Origin: Anaerozeibacter quisquiliarum
GTDB lineage: Bacteria > Bacillota > Clostridia > Christensenellales > Aristaeellaceae
DNA: 64,000 nucleotides
Assembly (NCBI GenBank): GCA_051162045.1
Contig: JBISDI010000007.1
Strand: one strand, 5' to 3'
The translations under genes were made by a program, and so were the position numbers. The notes beneath the pieces were generated by a model, which searched no databases, was not told the DNA's origin, and saw nothing but the letters and a program-made list of their open reading frames with translations. Below, piece by piece: positions 15,817-23,365 of the stretch. Within the stretch, counting starts at the first letter, position 1, and each line of letters begins with the position of its first letter.

Positions 15817-15845
15817 TTGCGCAAATCACACGTTTGGGATACACT
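15817..15845 (+). promoter_or_regulatory. Sigma-A-type promoter of the 15.9-18.0 kb operon
   Basis: TTGCGC (15817-15822), a 17-base spacer, and TACACT (15840-15845), back to back with the proA promoter. It lies about 30 bases before the first start codon at 15876. Confidence 0.6.
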
Positions 15846-15875
15846 AAGAAGGAAATTTATCCAGGAGGCGCACGT

Positions 15876-16148
15876 ATGAAACTGAACTTCCCGGTGGATA
15901 AGGCGGCGCGCCTGTCGGCCGCGCTCGACGCGTTCGAGGATGCCGAGCGCACCGGCGAGGGCGAGTATGTGGTGGATTTCTACGACTTCGAGCCGCCGCT
16001 GTCGATGGAGCTGGCGTTTGCGCAGGGCGGCGTCGAGGTGCTGGCGGCGCAGCGGCTCTCGTTCGACGAGGAGCTCGACGGCTACTACCTGAGCGGCCCG
16101 GAAAACGACGCGGCCCTGATCGCCCGCGCGCTTGAAACGCTTTTATGA
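15876..16148 (+). CDS. Small acidic hypothetical protein
   Basis: 90 residues, not recognised. It has an N-terminal basic-hydrophobic start (MKLNFPVDKAARLSAALDAF), an acidic mixed alpha/beta middle (GEYVVDFYDFEPPLSMELAF) and an acidic C-terminus. No membrane segment or cysteine motif is visible. The ATG at 15876 follows CAGGAGG by six bases, so expression is well supported. It is first in an operon with radC, a nucleotidyltransferase and dCMP deaminase, and its stop overlaps radC as ATGA. Confidence 0.75.
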   Translation: MKLNFPVDKAARLSAALDAFEDAERTGEGEYVVDFYDFEPPLSMELAFAQGGVEVLAAQRLSFDEELDGYYLSGPENDAALIARALETLL

Positions 16149-16822
16149 CCGACGGGGAGCTGCTCGCGCGGCTGATCGGCTATGGCATGCCAAAGGCCGA
16201 CGCGCCCGCGCTCGCCGGGCGCATGCTGAGAAAGCACGGCTCGCTCGCGCCGGTGCTCGAATCGCTGCCGGCGGACCTGGTTCGCGCGCACGGGCTGAGC
16301 GAGTCCGCGGCGCGGCTGATTCACCTGATCCCGGAGCTTACGCGCTACGCGGCGCTCGAGCGGCTGCGCGCCACGGAGCATGTCGGCACGTTTCTTGAGG
16401 CGGGCGCCTACCTCGCGCAGCTCTACATCGGCCAATCCAACGAGTGCTTCTACCTGCTGAGCCTGGACGCGGCCGGCCGGCTGCTCGACTGCAGCCTGGT
16501 GCAGGAGGGCACGGTGGACGAAGCGCCGTTCTACCTGCGCCGGATCCTGGATCTCGCCACGCGCGCCGGCGCGTACGCGGTGGTGCTCAGCCACAACCAC
16601 CCGAGCGGCACGCCCTATCCGTCGCGCGGCGACGTGGAATGCACGATGCTGGCGCTCGAGGCGCTGCTGCCGATCGACGTGCTGGTGCTCGACCATGTGC
16701 TGATCGCCGACGGTCAGCCGCAAAGCATGCGCCGCTCGGACGCCATGCCCGAGGTGCTCTTCACCCGGCAGCGGCCGGGCGATGCGCTGATCGATAACTG
16801 GTATGAGGAGGACAACAAATGA
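16145..16822 (+). CDS. radC: RadC/JAB-domain family protein
   Basis: 225 residues. A helix-hairpin-helix-like N-terminal half (residues about 1-85) precedes the JAB/MPN-type metal-binding domain. The conserved signature is LSHNHPSGTPYPSRGDV (about residues 148-164), with the His-x-His...Ser...Asp pattern intact and an upstream Glu (QEGTVDE). RadC-family proteins are widespread but their biochemical role is unresolved. It overlaps the previous gene by four bases (ATGA) and the next by four bases. Confidence 0.9.
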   Translation: MTDGELLARLIGYGMPKADAPALAGRMLRKHGSLAPVLESLPADLVRAHGLSESAARLIHLIPELTRYAALERLRATEHVGTFLEAGAYLAQLYIGQSNECFYLLSLDAAGRLLDCSLVQEGTVDEAPFYLRRILDLATRAGAYAVVLSHNHPSGTPYPSRGDVECTMLALEALLPIDVLVLDHVLIADGQPQSMRRSDAMPEVLFTRQRPGDALIDNWYEEDNK

Positions 16823-17571
16823 AGGCGCTGATCCTGGCCGCGGGCTATTCCACGCGGCTGTATCCCCTGACGCTCAATACGCCCAAGGCGCTGCTGCCGA
16901 TCGGCGGCCAAGCGATGATCGACTACCTGGCCGAAGCGCTGCGCACGCTGTCCAGTCTGAGCGAGGTGGTGCTGGTGACCAACGCCCGGTTCTATCCCGA
17001 TTTTGAGCGCTGGGCCGAGGGCGCGCGCGCGCGCTACGCCCCGCTCAAGTTCTCGGTGCTGAACGACGGCACCGCGAGCGACGGCGAGAAGCTGGGCGCG
17101 GTGGGCGACATGGCGTTCGCGCTTGAGCGCATGGGCATGGACGACGACGTGCTGGTGGCGGCGTCCGACAACTTCTTCACCTTCGATCTGTCTGACTTTG
17201 TGCGCGATTTCGAAAAGAGCGGCCTCGATACGCTGCTGGCCGCGCGCATCGACAGCGTGGAGGATCTTCGGCGCTTCGCGGTGGCTACGGTGGATGAGCA
17301 GCTGCGCGTGACCTCGCTCGTCGAAAAGCCGAAGGATCCCCCGAGCGACATCGCGATCTACGCGCTGTACCTGTACCGCAGGGACACCCTTCAGCTGATC
17401 GCCGAGTACCTGAAATCCGGCGGCTCGCCCGACGCGCCGGGCTACTTCCCCGAATGGCTGCACAAGCGAAAGCCGGTCAAGGTCTACCTGTTCGACGGCG
17501 AGTGCATCGACATCGGTACGCCCGAGGCCTACCGTGCGGTGTGCGAGCGGTTTGGAGGGGCCCATGGATAA
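16819..17571 (+). CDS. Sugar-phosphate nucleotidyltransferase family protein
   Basis: 250 residues. The N-terminal motif LAAGYSTRLYPLTLNTPKAL is the nucleotide-binding loop of RmlA/GalU-type nucleotidyltransferases, which make NDP-sugars from NTP and a sugar-1-phosphate. VAASDNFFTFDL holds the metal-binding Asp region, LVEKPKDPPSDIAIYALYLY is the conserved sugar-binding segment, and IDIGTPEAYR closes the core. The protein is short and lacks a left-handed helix domain, so it is a minimal enzyme; the sugar is not predictable. Starts overlapping radC and ends overlapping the dCMP deaminase gene show tight coupling. Confidence 0.88.
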   Translation: MKALILAAGYSTRLYPLTLNTPKALLPIGGQAMIDYLAEALRTLSSLSEVVLVTNARFYPDFERWAEGARARYAPLKFSVLNDGTASDGEKLGAVGDMAFALERMGMDDDVLVAASDNFFTFDLSDFVRDFEKSGLDTLLAARIDSVEDLRRFAVATVDEQLRVTSLVEKPKDPPSDIAIYALYLYRRDTLQLIAEYLKSGGSPDAPGYFPEWLHKRKPVKVYLFDGECIDIGTPEAYRAVCERFGGAHG

Positions 17572-18019
17572 GTGGGATCACCGGTTCATGGAGATGGCGC
17601 AGGTGATCGCCACCTGGGCCAGCTGCTACCAGGCGAGCCGCAAGATCGGCGCGGTCATCGTCAAGAACAAGCGCATCATGACCACCGGCTACAACGGCGC
17701 GCCGGCCGGCGTCAAGACCTGCGTGGAGCGCGGCGAGTGCCTGCGGCGCAGGCTCGGCATCCCCTCGGGTACGCGCCAGGAGCTGTGCTACGCGATCCAC
17801 GCCGAGCAGAACGCCATCATACAGGCCGCGCGGCTGGGCGTGTCGATCGAGGGCGCGACGCTGTACTGCACGCACCAACCCTGCGTGATCTGCGCCAAGA
17901 TGATCGTCAACGCCGGCATCGCGCGCGTCGTCTACCGCGAGGGCTACCCCGACGAATTCTCGCTGGAGATGCTGGCCGAGGGCGGGGTGGCGCTTGAAAA
18001 ATATGGGGACGAAATGTAA
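17564..18019 (+). CDS. dCMP deaminase / ComEB-like cytidine deaminase family
   Basis: 151 residues. The zinc signature is present: HAEQNAII supplies the His and catalytic Glu, and CTHQPCVICAKMIV supplies the PCxxC cysteines. YNGAPAGVKTC and ARVVYREGYPDE are typical of dCMP deaminases, which make dUMP for thymidylate synthesis. A further His/Cys region (CVERGECLRR) may form the second structural zinc site. The ATG at 17564 lies inside the 3' end of the nucleotidyltransferase gene, overlapping by eight bases, with GGAGGGG upstream. Confidence 0.94.
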   Translation: MDKWDHRFMEMAQVIATWASCYQASRKIGAVIVKNKRIMTTGYNGAPAGVKTCVERGECLRRRLGIPSGTRQELCYAIHAEQNAIIQAARLGVSIEGATLYCTHQPCVICAKMIVNAGIARVVYREGYPDEFSLEMLAEGGVALEKYGDEM

Positions 18020-18069
18020 TTTCGCGACCCGCCCGCCGGCGAGTAACATCAAGAGCGAGGTGATGCCAG

Positions 18070-18159
18070 ATGACGACGCATGAATTCCTCATGCCTGTTC
18101 TGACGGCTATCGGATTGTTTACCCACTTGTTCAATAAGCGTGATGCTGCCACAGAGTAA
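18070..18159 (+). CDS. Small hydrophobic peptide, possible holin-like type I toxin
   Basis: A 29-codon frame (MTTHEFLMPVLTAIGLFTHL, then FNKRDAATE). GAGGTGA lies upstream and a strong hairpin (18162-18195) follows the stop by two bases. One short hydrophobic helix with a charged tail, this size and the compact gene-terminator arrangement are typical of the TxpA/BsrG/holin-like toxin group, whose members often begin M(T/S)xYExLM. The helix here is shorter than usual and ends with an acidic tail, so it may be degenerate. No antisense RNA promoter was identified with confidence. Confidence 0.45.
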   Translation: MTTHEFLMPVLTAIGLFTHLFNKRDAATE

Positions 18160-18161
18160 GC

Positions 18162-18195
18162 GAACTGCCGTGCGGCTCCCCGCCGCACGGCGTTC
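18162..18195 (+). terminator. Terminator after the small peptide gene
   Basis: GAACTGCCGTGCGGC and GCCGCACGGCGTTC arms (10 perfect GC-rich pairs plus four more beyond a bulge) around a TCCCC loop, followed by TGCTTTC. It separates this gene from the convergent penicillin-binding protein gene. Confidence 0.75.
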
Positions 18196-18200
18196 TGCTT

Positions 18201-20540
18201 TCATCCGAACATCGGCTCCATCGGGACGGGCGCGGGCGTCGCCTCGGGCTCGGCCCAGTCGAGCGTGGGCGTTATGCGGGCGATCGGGGAGGGCTTGCCG
18301 GCGAGCTCTACGCCCTCGGCCTTGAGCGTCTTTTCGAGCGGCAGCACGTAGTAGCCCGCGTCGCCGATAGCGTCCTCGAAGTCGATCGCCGCCAAGACGT
18401 CGCCGGCCGCGCCGCTGAGCTCGGCGATCAGCTTCGCCCCGCCGTCGCGCACGCGGTACAGCTGGTAGATCGCCCAGTCGTCCACGCAGGTGAAGCTCAC
18501 GCGAACGCCGCCCTCCACGCGCGCGGCCTTGAGATCGAACACGCGGCTGGGCGCGCGCCATACGTCGCTGACCGCGCGCGGCACCTGCGGCTCCGGGAAC
18601 AGCTCGGCGCTTATCTGCGAGCGGGGCGTAAGCTCGCTGACCAACATCGCCCGATGGCGCTCGCCGAGCGCGCGCTTGTCGATCAGCACCTCCACAAGCC
18701 CGCTCGGCACCGGGAACGGCCCGCCGTCCGCGCGCTTGCCCGCCGCTTCCAAAAAGGTCGCCAGCAGCCGCGCCGGCTGGGCCGAGCCGCTCACCTGGTC
18801 GCTCAGTTTGCGCTCGGCGCTCGGCTGGTCGAAGCCCATCCACACGCAGGCCGTGGCCTTGGGCGTATAGCCCACCGTCCACACGTCGCGGTTGCCGCCG
18901 CCCGCCATCCCCACGGTGCCGGTCTTGCCGGCGACCGGGAATTTAAGCTTGTTCAGCGCCCGCGCGGTGCCGCTTTCGGCGGTGGTTATCAGCATGTCGG
19001 TGATCAGCCGCGCGCTGACGGGCGACATCACCTGCTTTTCGGGCTGGTAGAACGAATACACCTCGACCCCCGCCGCGTCCTCGACCCGGCGGATCAGATG
19101 GGGCGTTACCGCGCGCCCACCGTTGGCCAGCGGCGCGTAGGCCGCGCTCAGCTGAAGCGGCGACACGCCCTGGGTGAGTGCACCCAGCCCCATCGACAGG
19201 TTGTTATCCGCGGGATCGAGCCTAATCCCCGCCGCTTCGGCGTACTCGCGCGCCGCCTGCACGCTGGTCTTTGACAGCAGGTCGATCGTGGCGACGTTGA
19301 GCGAGCGCGACAGCGCCTCCCTGAGCGTGACCTCGCCGTAGTAGCGGCCGTTTACGTTGCCCGGCGTGTAGCCGCCGCCGAAGTCGCGCTGCGTGTCGTC
19401 CACAAAGCTCACGGGCAGATAGCCGAACCGATCGATCGCCTCGGCGTAGACCGATATGGGCTTGAACGCCGAGCCCGGCTGGCGCAGTATGCCGCCGGCC
19501 CGGTTGAGCCCGCGCTCCACCGCGTAGTCGCGCCCGCCGATCAAGGCCATGACCTCGCCGTCCTCGGCCCCGGCGCACACCAGCGCCGCCTGTACCGGCA
19601 CGCCGCCCGCTTCGGGCGGAAACAGCGTGGGGTCGCTGAACAGCGCCTCGGCGTCGCGCTGCATCTGCGCGTCGAGCGCGGTGTAGATTTTATAACCGCC
19701 GCCCAGCAGCTGCTCCCGGTCGATGCCGAGGATTTTCACCGCTTCATCCGCCGCCTGCTCCGCGTACCAGGCGAATTGTGCGTCCTGCTTGCGCTCCATG
19801 ATCTCGGGCACGTCGGCCCCGGCGGCGTCGGCCTGTTCCCGCGTCACATAGCCCTGTTCGACCATCTCGCTCAGCACCAGCTTTCGCCGCCGGATCGCGT
19901 TTTCAAAGTGCAGGTGGGGCGCGTAGTTGCTGGGCGACTTGATGACCGCAGCCAGCAGCGCGCCCTGTGACAAGGTGAGCCTGCGCGCCGGTACGCCGAA
20001 GTAGGTCTCGGCCGCCGCCTCAATCCCGTACGCGCCCGCGCCGAAGTACACGGTGTTGAGGTAGGCTTCCAAAATCTGCGGCTTATCCATAATCATCTCG
20101 AGCCGGATCGCCAGCAGCGCCTCGCGCGCCTTGCGCATGAGCGTCTTGTCGCTGGTCAGATGGGTCAGCTTAATCAGTTGCTGGGTGATCGTGCTCGCAC
20201 CCTGGCCGTAGTCTCGGGTCTTGACGTTCGACCACAGCGCGCCGCCGATGCGGTAGAGGTCCACCCCGAAATGACGGTAGAAGCGCGCGTCCTCGGCCGC
20301 CACAAACGCGTACTGCACATCCTCGGGAATCTCGCCGAGCGCGATCACCTTGCGATTGACGCTGCCCGACAGCTGCGCCGCTTCCTTGCCCTCGTTGTCG
20401 AGCAGCACCGTGCTCTGCGATAGCGTGTTGAGTTTCCCCAAATCGAGCATCGAAAACGTCTCCAGCGCGAACGCCATCGCCCAGATCAGCGCCACCGCGA
20501 ACAGCGCTGCGATTATCCACCATATCCATCGCCTGCGCAA
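18201..20540 (-). CDS. Class A penicillin-binding protein (bifunctional)
   Basis: 779 residues. It polymerises lipid II (GT51) and cross-links peptidoglycan (transpeptidase). One N-terminal membrane anchor (residues about 5-27) is followed by GT51 with the catalytic Glu in AAEDARFYRHFGVD (residue 83) and GASTITQQLIKLT. The transpeptidase has SxxK as SAFK (357-360), SLN (413-415) and KTGT (539-542). A C-terminal fibronectin-like region and a Pro-rich tail follow. I keep the TTG start at 20538-20540 because AGAAGGTGA lies just upstream and the next in-frame Met is far inside. Active-site residues are all present. Confidence 0.95.
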   Translation of the reverse strand: MRRRWIWWIIAALFAVALIWAMAFALETFSMLDLGKLNTLSQSTVLLDNEGKEAAQLSGSVNRKVIALGEIPEDVQYAFVAAEDARFYRHFGVDLYRIGGALWSNVKTRDYGQGASTITQQLIKLTHLTSDKTLMRKAREALLAIRLEMIMDKPQILEAYLNTVYFGAGAYGIEAAAETYFGVPARRLTLSQGALLAAVIKSPSNYAPHLHFENAIRRRKLVLSEMVEQGYVTREQADAAGADVPEIMERKQDAQFAWYAEQAADEAVKILGIDREQLLGGGYKIYTALDAQMQRDAEALFSDPTLFPPEAGGVPVQAALVCAGAEDGEVMALIGGRDYAVERGLNRAGGILRQPGSAFKPISVYAEAIDRFGYLPVSFVDDTQRDFGGGYTPGNVNGRYYGEVTLREALSRSLNVATIDLLSKTSVQAAREYAEAAGIRLDPADNNLSMGLGALTQGVSPLQLSAAYAPLANGGRAVTPHLIRRVEDAAGVEVYSFYQPEKQVMSPVSARLITDMLITTAESGTARALNKLKFPVAGKTGTVGMAGGGNRDVWTVGYTPKATACVWMGFDQPSAERKLSDQVSGSAQPARLLATFLEAAGKRADGGPFPVPSGLVEVLIDKRALGERHRAMLVSELTPRSQISAELFPEPQVPRAVSDVWRAPSRVFDLKAARVEGGVRVSFTCVDDWAIYQLYRVRDGGAKLIAELSGAAGDVLAAIDFEDAIGDAGYYVLPLEKTLKAEGVELAGKPSPIARITPTLDWAEPEATPAPVPMEPMFG

Positions 20541-20570
20541 AATCTCACCTTCTCACAAAGGTCAGTATGC

Positions 20571-20595
20571 CCGGCAAGTGCGGTTTTCTTGCCGG
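20571..20595. other. Small hairpin between penicillin-binding protein and arr
   Basis: CCGGCAAG, a nine-base loop and CTTGCCGG lie between the two divergent genes. It may be a leader structure or a remnant; no U-run supports termination. Confidence 0.35.
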
Positions 20596-20621
20596 AACCT
20601 CTGTGCCGGCCTCATCGCTGC

Positions 20622-20650
20622 TTGATATCTCAAGGACCGCCGCGTATAAT
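20622..20650 (+). promoter_or_regulatory. Sigma-A promoter of arr
   Basis: TTGATA (20622-20627), a 17-base spacer, and perfect TATAAT (20645-20650). The expected leader is about 110 bases long and contains a seven-codon frame (ATG at about 20680) directly after AAAGG, whose role is unknown. Confidence 0.8.
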
Positions 20651-20766
20651 CGTACCAAGGCAGGTGGTTCGGATTGCAAAGGATGCTCAAGTCGCAACAG
20701 ACGTGAAATCAAGCGATGCGTATCATGTGAAAGACGGGGATTTGCTTGGGGGGATAAGGGGCGAAT

Positions 20767-21186
20767 ATGAAGAACAAACAGACACCCTCGGACTGCGGAC
20801 CTTTCTACCACGGCACAAAGGCCGTCCTGAAGCCGGGAGACTTGCTGGAACCCGGCTATCGTTCCAACTATGGCGGGAGAAAAAAGGCCAACTACATCTA
20901 CCTGACCGCGACATTGGATGCGGCTACGTGGGGAGCGGAACTGGCAGTGGGCGACGCGCCCGGCCGAATCTATTGCGTTGAACCCACGGGCCCTTTTGAG
21001 GATGATCCAAATCTGACTGACAAGAAGTTTTCGGGCAACCCGACGCGGTCCTACCGTACCCAACACCCACTGCGGGTCGTAGGCGAGGTTTTGGACTGGA
21101 AGGGCCATTCTCCGGAGGTGCTCCAGAAAATGAGGGATCACTTGGACGAGCTTAAACACCTCGGCATCGAGGCGATCAACGATTGA
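20767..21186 (+). CDS. arr: Rifampin ADP-ribosyltransferase
   Basis: 139 residues, the normal length for Arr. Arr enzymes inactivate rifamycins by transferring ADP-ribose from NAD to the C23 hydroxyl. The sequence follows the family closely: FYHGTKAVLKPGDLLEPGY, KKANYIYLTATLDAATWGAE, EPTGPFEDDPNLTDKKF, GNPTRSYRTQHPLRVVGEV and HSPEVLQKMRDHL. The His, Tyr and Asp residues that shape the NAD and rifamycin sites are all in these blocks. The ATG follows an AAGGGG site. It has its own promoter and terminator, so it is a single-gene unit. No integrase or IS is adjacent, so it may be intrinsic. Confidence 0.95.
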   Translation: MKNKQTPSDCGPFYHGTKAVLKPGDLLEPGYRSNYGGRKKANYIYLTATLDAATWGAELAVGDAPGRIYCVEPTGPFEDDPNLTDKKFSGNPTRSYRTQHPLRVVGEVLDWKGHSPEVLQKMRDHLDELKHLGIEAIND

Positions 21187-21228
21187 CCGCGCGGCGGTTG
21201 CCCAATTCCAATTTGCCTTGACCGCAAG

Positions 21229-21253
21229 CGCCATCCGGCAGGATGGCGTTTCT
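21229..21253 (+). terminator. Terminator after arr
   Basis: CGCCATCC, loop GGCA, GGATGGCG, then TTTCTC, 42 bases after the arr stop. An eight-pair perfect stem with a moderate U-run. Confidence 0.75.
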
Positions 21254-21352
21254 CATGCCCATCCCCGCCTTTCCTGCCAGAACTTACGCGTGGACGCGCG
21301 GTGACGGTATATATTATAATTAGTAAGGAGTTTGTGTTTCGGAGGCGGTATG

Positions 21353-22873
21353 ATGAGGCGGATCGACGCGGTGCTGTCGGTGGCGGCGGCCTGCTGCGTG
21401 GCGGCGGCGCTGGCGCTGACGGCGGCGGGCGGCCTTGCGCCGGACGCGGCGGGCATCTGCGCGCGCGCGTTATTGGGCGTAGCGCTCGTGTGCGCGGCGC
21501 TGTTCTTCATGGGCGGCGGGCGCGCGCGCGCGGTGGAAAAGCTACCTGGGCGCTTTGACGGCGCGCCGGACGAGGCCGAGACGCCCGACATCCGCTTTTC
21601 CGACGTGGCCGCCAACGACGAGGCGCGGCACAGCCTGCTCGAGCTGACCGATTACCTGAAAAATCCGGAAAAATACGAGCGCATGGGCGCGCGGATGCCG
21701 CGCGGCGTGCTGCTGTACGGCCCGCCGGGCACCGGCAAGACGCTGCTGGCGCGCGCGCTGGCCGGCGAGGCGGGCGTGCCTTTCTTTGCGCTCACGGGCT
21801 CGGACTTCGTGCAGATGTATGTGGGCGTGGGCGCGAGCCGGGTGCGCGCGCTGTTTGACAGGGCGCGCAAGGCCGGCAAGTGCGTGATCTTCATCGACGA
21901 AATCGACGCGATGGGTAAGGTGCGCGACGACCACGCGTCCGACGAGCGCGAGCAGACGCTGAATGCGCTGCTGTCCGAGATGTCGGGCTTCCGTCCCTGC
22001 GCGGGTACGCTGGTGCTGGCGGCCACCAATCGGCTGGACACGCTCGACCCGGCGCTGACCCGGCCCGGCCGGTTCGACCGCCAGATCGAGGTGGGGCTGC
22101 CCGGGCGCGAGGAGCGGTTGAGCATCCTCAAGCTGCACGCGCAGAACAAGCCGATCGAAGGCGACATCGACCTGACCGCGCTGGCGGCGCAGACCGTGTC
22201 GTTCAGCGGCGCGTCGCTCGAGTCGCTGATTAACGAGGCGGCGATCCGGGCGGTCGGGCGCGGCGCGGAGGCGATCGGACAGCAGGACATCGACGCGGCC
22301 TACCTGGTCGCGGTGGCGGGCGCGGACAAGAAGCCGGTGGCCAGCCGCGCGGAACTTTCCGTGATCGCGCTGCATGAAGCCGGGCACGCGCTGGCTACGC
22401 GGCTGCTGCTGCCGAACGACCGGGTCACGCGCGTGTCCATCCTGCCCACCGCCAGGGGCGCGGCGGGCTACAGCCTGTCGATCCCGCAGGAGGTGCAGCT
22501 GACCGACCGCGACCGGCTGTCGCGCCAGCTGTGCGTGCTGCTGGCCGGGCGCGCGGCCGAGCTGCTGGTGGGCGGCGAGGACGCGCTGACCAGCGGCGCG
22601 ATGAACGATTTGCAGCGCGCGAGCGACCTGGCCGCCGTGATGGTGATGGACCTCGGCATGGCGGCCGAGCCCTGTGTCTCGCTCAGGCAGCTGCAAAAGT
22701 CGATCGGCGGCCAGGCCGGCGAGGGCATGCAACTCGCGCGCGAGCTGCTGGGCGCGCAGTACAAGCGCGTGACCGAGCTGCTGGCGGAAAACCTGGATCC
22801 TCTCATGCGCATTACCGAGGCGCTGATCGAGCGCGAAGCGATTGATGGCGCGGCGCTCGACGCATTGATCTAA
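21353..22873 (+). CDS. FtsH-like AAA+ zinc metalloprotease with reduced N-terminus
   Basis: About 506 residues, shorter than canonical FtsH (600-650). Two hydrophobic segments (residues about 5-28 and 33-54) are separated by only a few residues, so the usual extracytoplasmic domain of about 70 residues is missing. The AAA+ module has Walker A GPPGTGKT (123-130), Walker B VIFIDEIDA (178-186) and the second region of homology ATNRLDTLDPALTRPGRFDR. The protease motif HEAGH (341-345) is intact. I chose the ATG at 21353, seven bases after GGAGG; an ATG one codon upstream and a TTG at 21332 are alternatives. It lies between arr and the sigF operon; a canonical ftsH is probably elsewhere. Confidence 0.9.
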   Translation: MRRIDAVLSVAAACCVAAALALTAAGGLAPDAAGICARALLGVALVCAALFFMGGGRARAVEKLPGRFDGAPDEAETPDIRFSDVAANDEARHSLLELTDYLKNPEKYERMGARMPRGVLLYGPPGTGKTLLARALAGEAGVPFFALTGSDFVQMYVGVGASRVRALFDRARKAGKCVIFIDEIDAMGKVRDDHASDEREQTLNALLSEMSGFRPCAGTLVLAATNRLDTLDPALTRPGRFDRQIEVGLPGREERLSILKLHAQNKPIEGDIDLTALAAQTVSFSGASLESLINEAAIRAVGRGAEAIGQQDIDAAYLVAVAGADKKPVASRAELSVIALHEAGHALATRLLLPNDRVTRVSILPTARGAAGYSLSIPQEVQLTDRDRLSRQLCVLLAGRAAELLVGGEDALTSGAMNDLQRASDLAAVMVMDLGMAAEPCVSLRQLQKSIGGQAGEGMQLARELLGAQYKRVTELLAENLDPLMRITEALIEREAIDGAALDALI

Positions 22874-22882
22874 ATAACGAGC

Positions 22883-22938
22883 AAAAAGGACAACCCCCGT
22901 CGAACGGTTATAACCGTTCGACGGGGGTTGTCCTTTTT
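22883..22938. terminator. 56-bp perfect palindrome, bidirectional terminator
   Basis: Two 28-base arms with no mismatch and no spacer (centre TTATAA). Each arm is A5 GGACAACCCCC then GTCGAACGGTTA or its complement. An RNA from either strand forms a very long stem ending in UUUUU. It lies nine bases after the FtsH-like stop and four bases before the sigma-H-like promoter. Confidence 0.9.
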
Positions 22939-22942
22939 CATG

Positions 22943-22970
22943 GAAGGATTCGCGCGCGGACAGGTTGAAA
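22943..22970 (+). promoter_or_regulatory. Sigma-H-like promoter of spoIIA-sigF
   Basis: GAAGGATTC (22943-22951), a 12-base spacer, and GTTGAAA (22964-22970). Against the sigma-H consensus RnAGGAWWW-N11/12-RnnGAAT this is 8 of 9 and 6 of 7 matches. The spoIIA operon of Bacillus subtilis is transcribed by sigma-H, so the position fits. Confidence 0.75.
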
Positions 22971-23046
22971 TCACTTCTTGTTTTTGGGGAAAAAGACCGG
23001 CCAGGAAAAGTCAAGTGGTTATTCCGGGGGATTAGGAGGAAATGCA

Positions 23047-23352
23047 ATGGTGGCGCATGAAAAAAAGCGCGGCGAGGTGGTGGTACGCCTGAGCGGCGAG
23101 CTGGACCACGCGCTGGCCGAGCGCATACGTCCGGAGCTGGACGAGCTGATCGGCGACGCGCGGGTCAAGCGGCTGGTGTTTGACCTCAGGGGCCTGAGCT
23201 TCATGGACAGCTCGGGCATCGGCATGATTCTGGGCCGCTACCGCACGATGGTGCGGCGCGGCGGCACGGTGGCGGTCAAGTGCGACAAGGGCCACATCGA
23301 CCGGATCTTCGAGATGGCGGGGCTGTATCAATTGATTCAGAAACTGGCATAG
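23047..23352 (+). CDS. spoIIAA: Anti-sigma F factor antagonist (STAS)
   Basis: 101 residues, one STAS domain. SpoIIAA, when dephosphorylated by SpoIIE, binds SpoIIAB and frees sigma F in the forespore. The phosphorylatable serine lies in LSFMDSSGIGMILGRY (about residues 51-66). The N-terminal beta strand VVVRLSGELDHALAERI is typical. The ATG at 23047 follows GGAGG by six bases. It is first of three sporulation genes in the standard order. Confidence 0.96.
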   Translation: MVAHEKKRGEVVVRLSGELDHALAERIRPELDELIGDARVKRLVFDLRGLSFMDSSGIGMILGRYRTMVRRGGTVAVKCDKGHIDRIFEMAGLYQLIQKLA

Positions 23353-23365
23353 AGGAGAAAGTGAA

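Noticed and set aside
16145..16822. RadC gene as part of a defence or mobile-element module
   Set aside because: It is embedded in a tight housekeeping operon with no integrase, restriction or toxin genes.
21542..23047. 501-codon open frame antisense to the FtsH-like gene
   Set aside because: The opposite strand has intact AAA+ and protease motifs; this frame has none and runs through the terminator palindrome.
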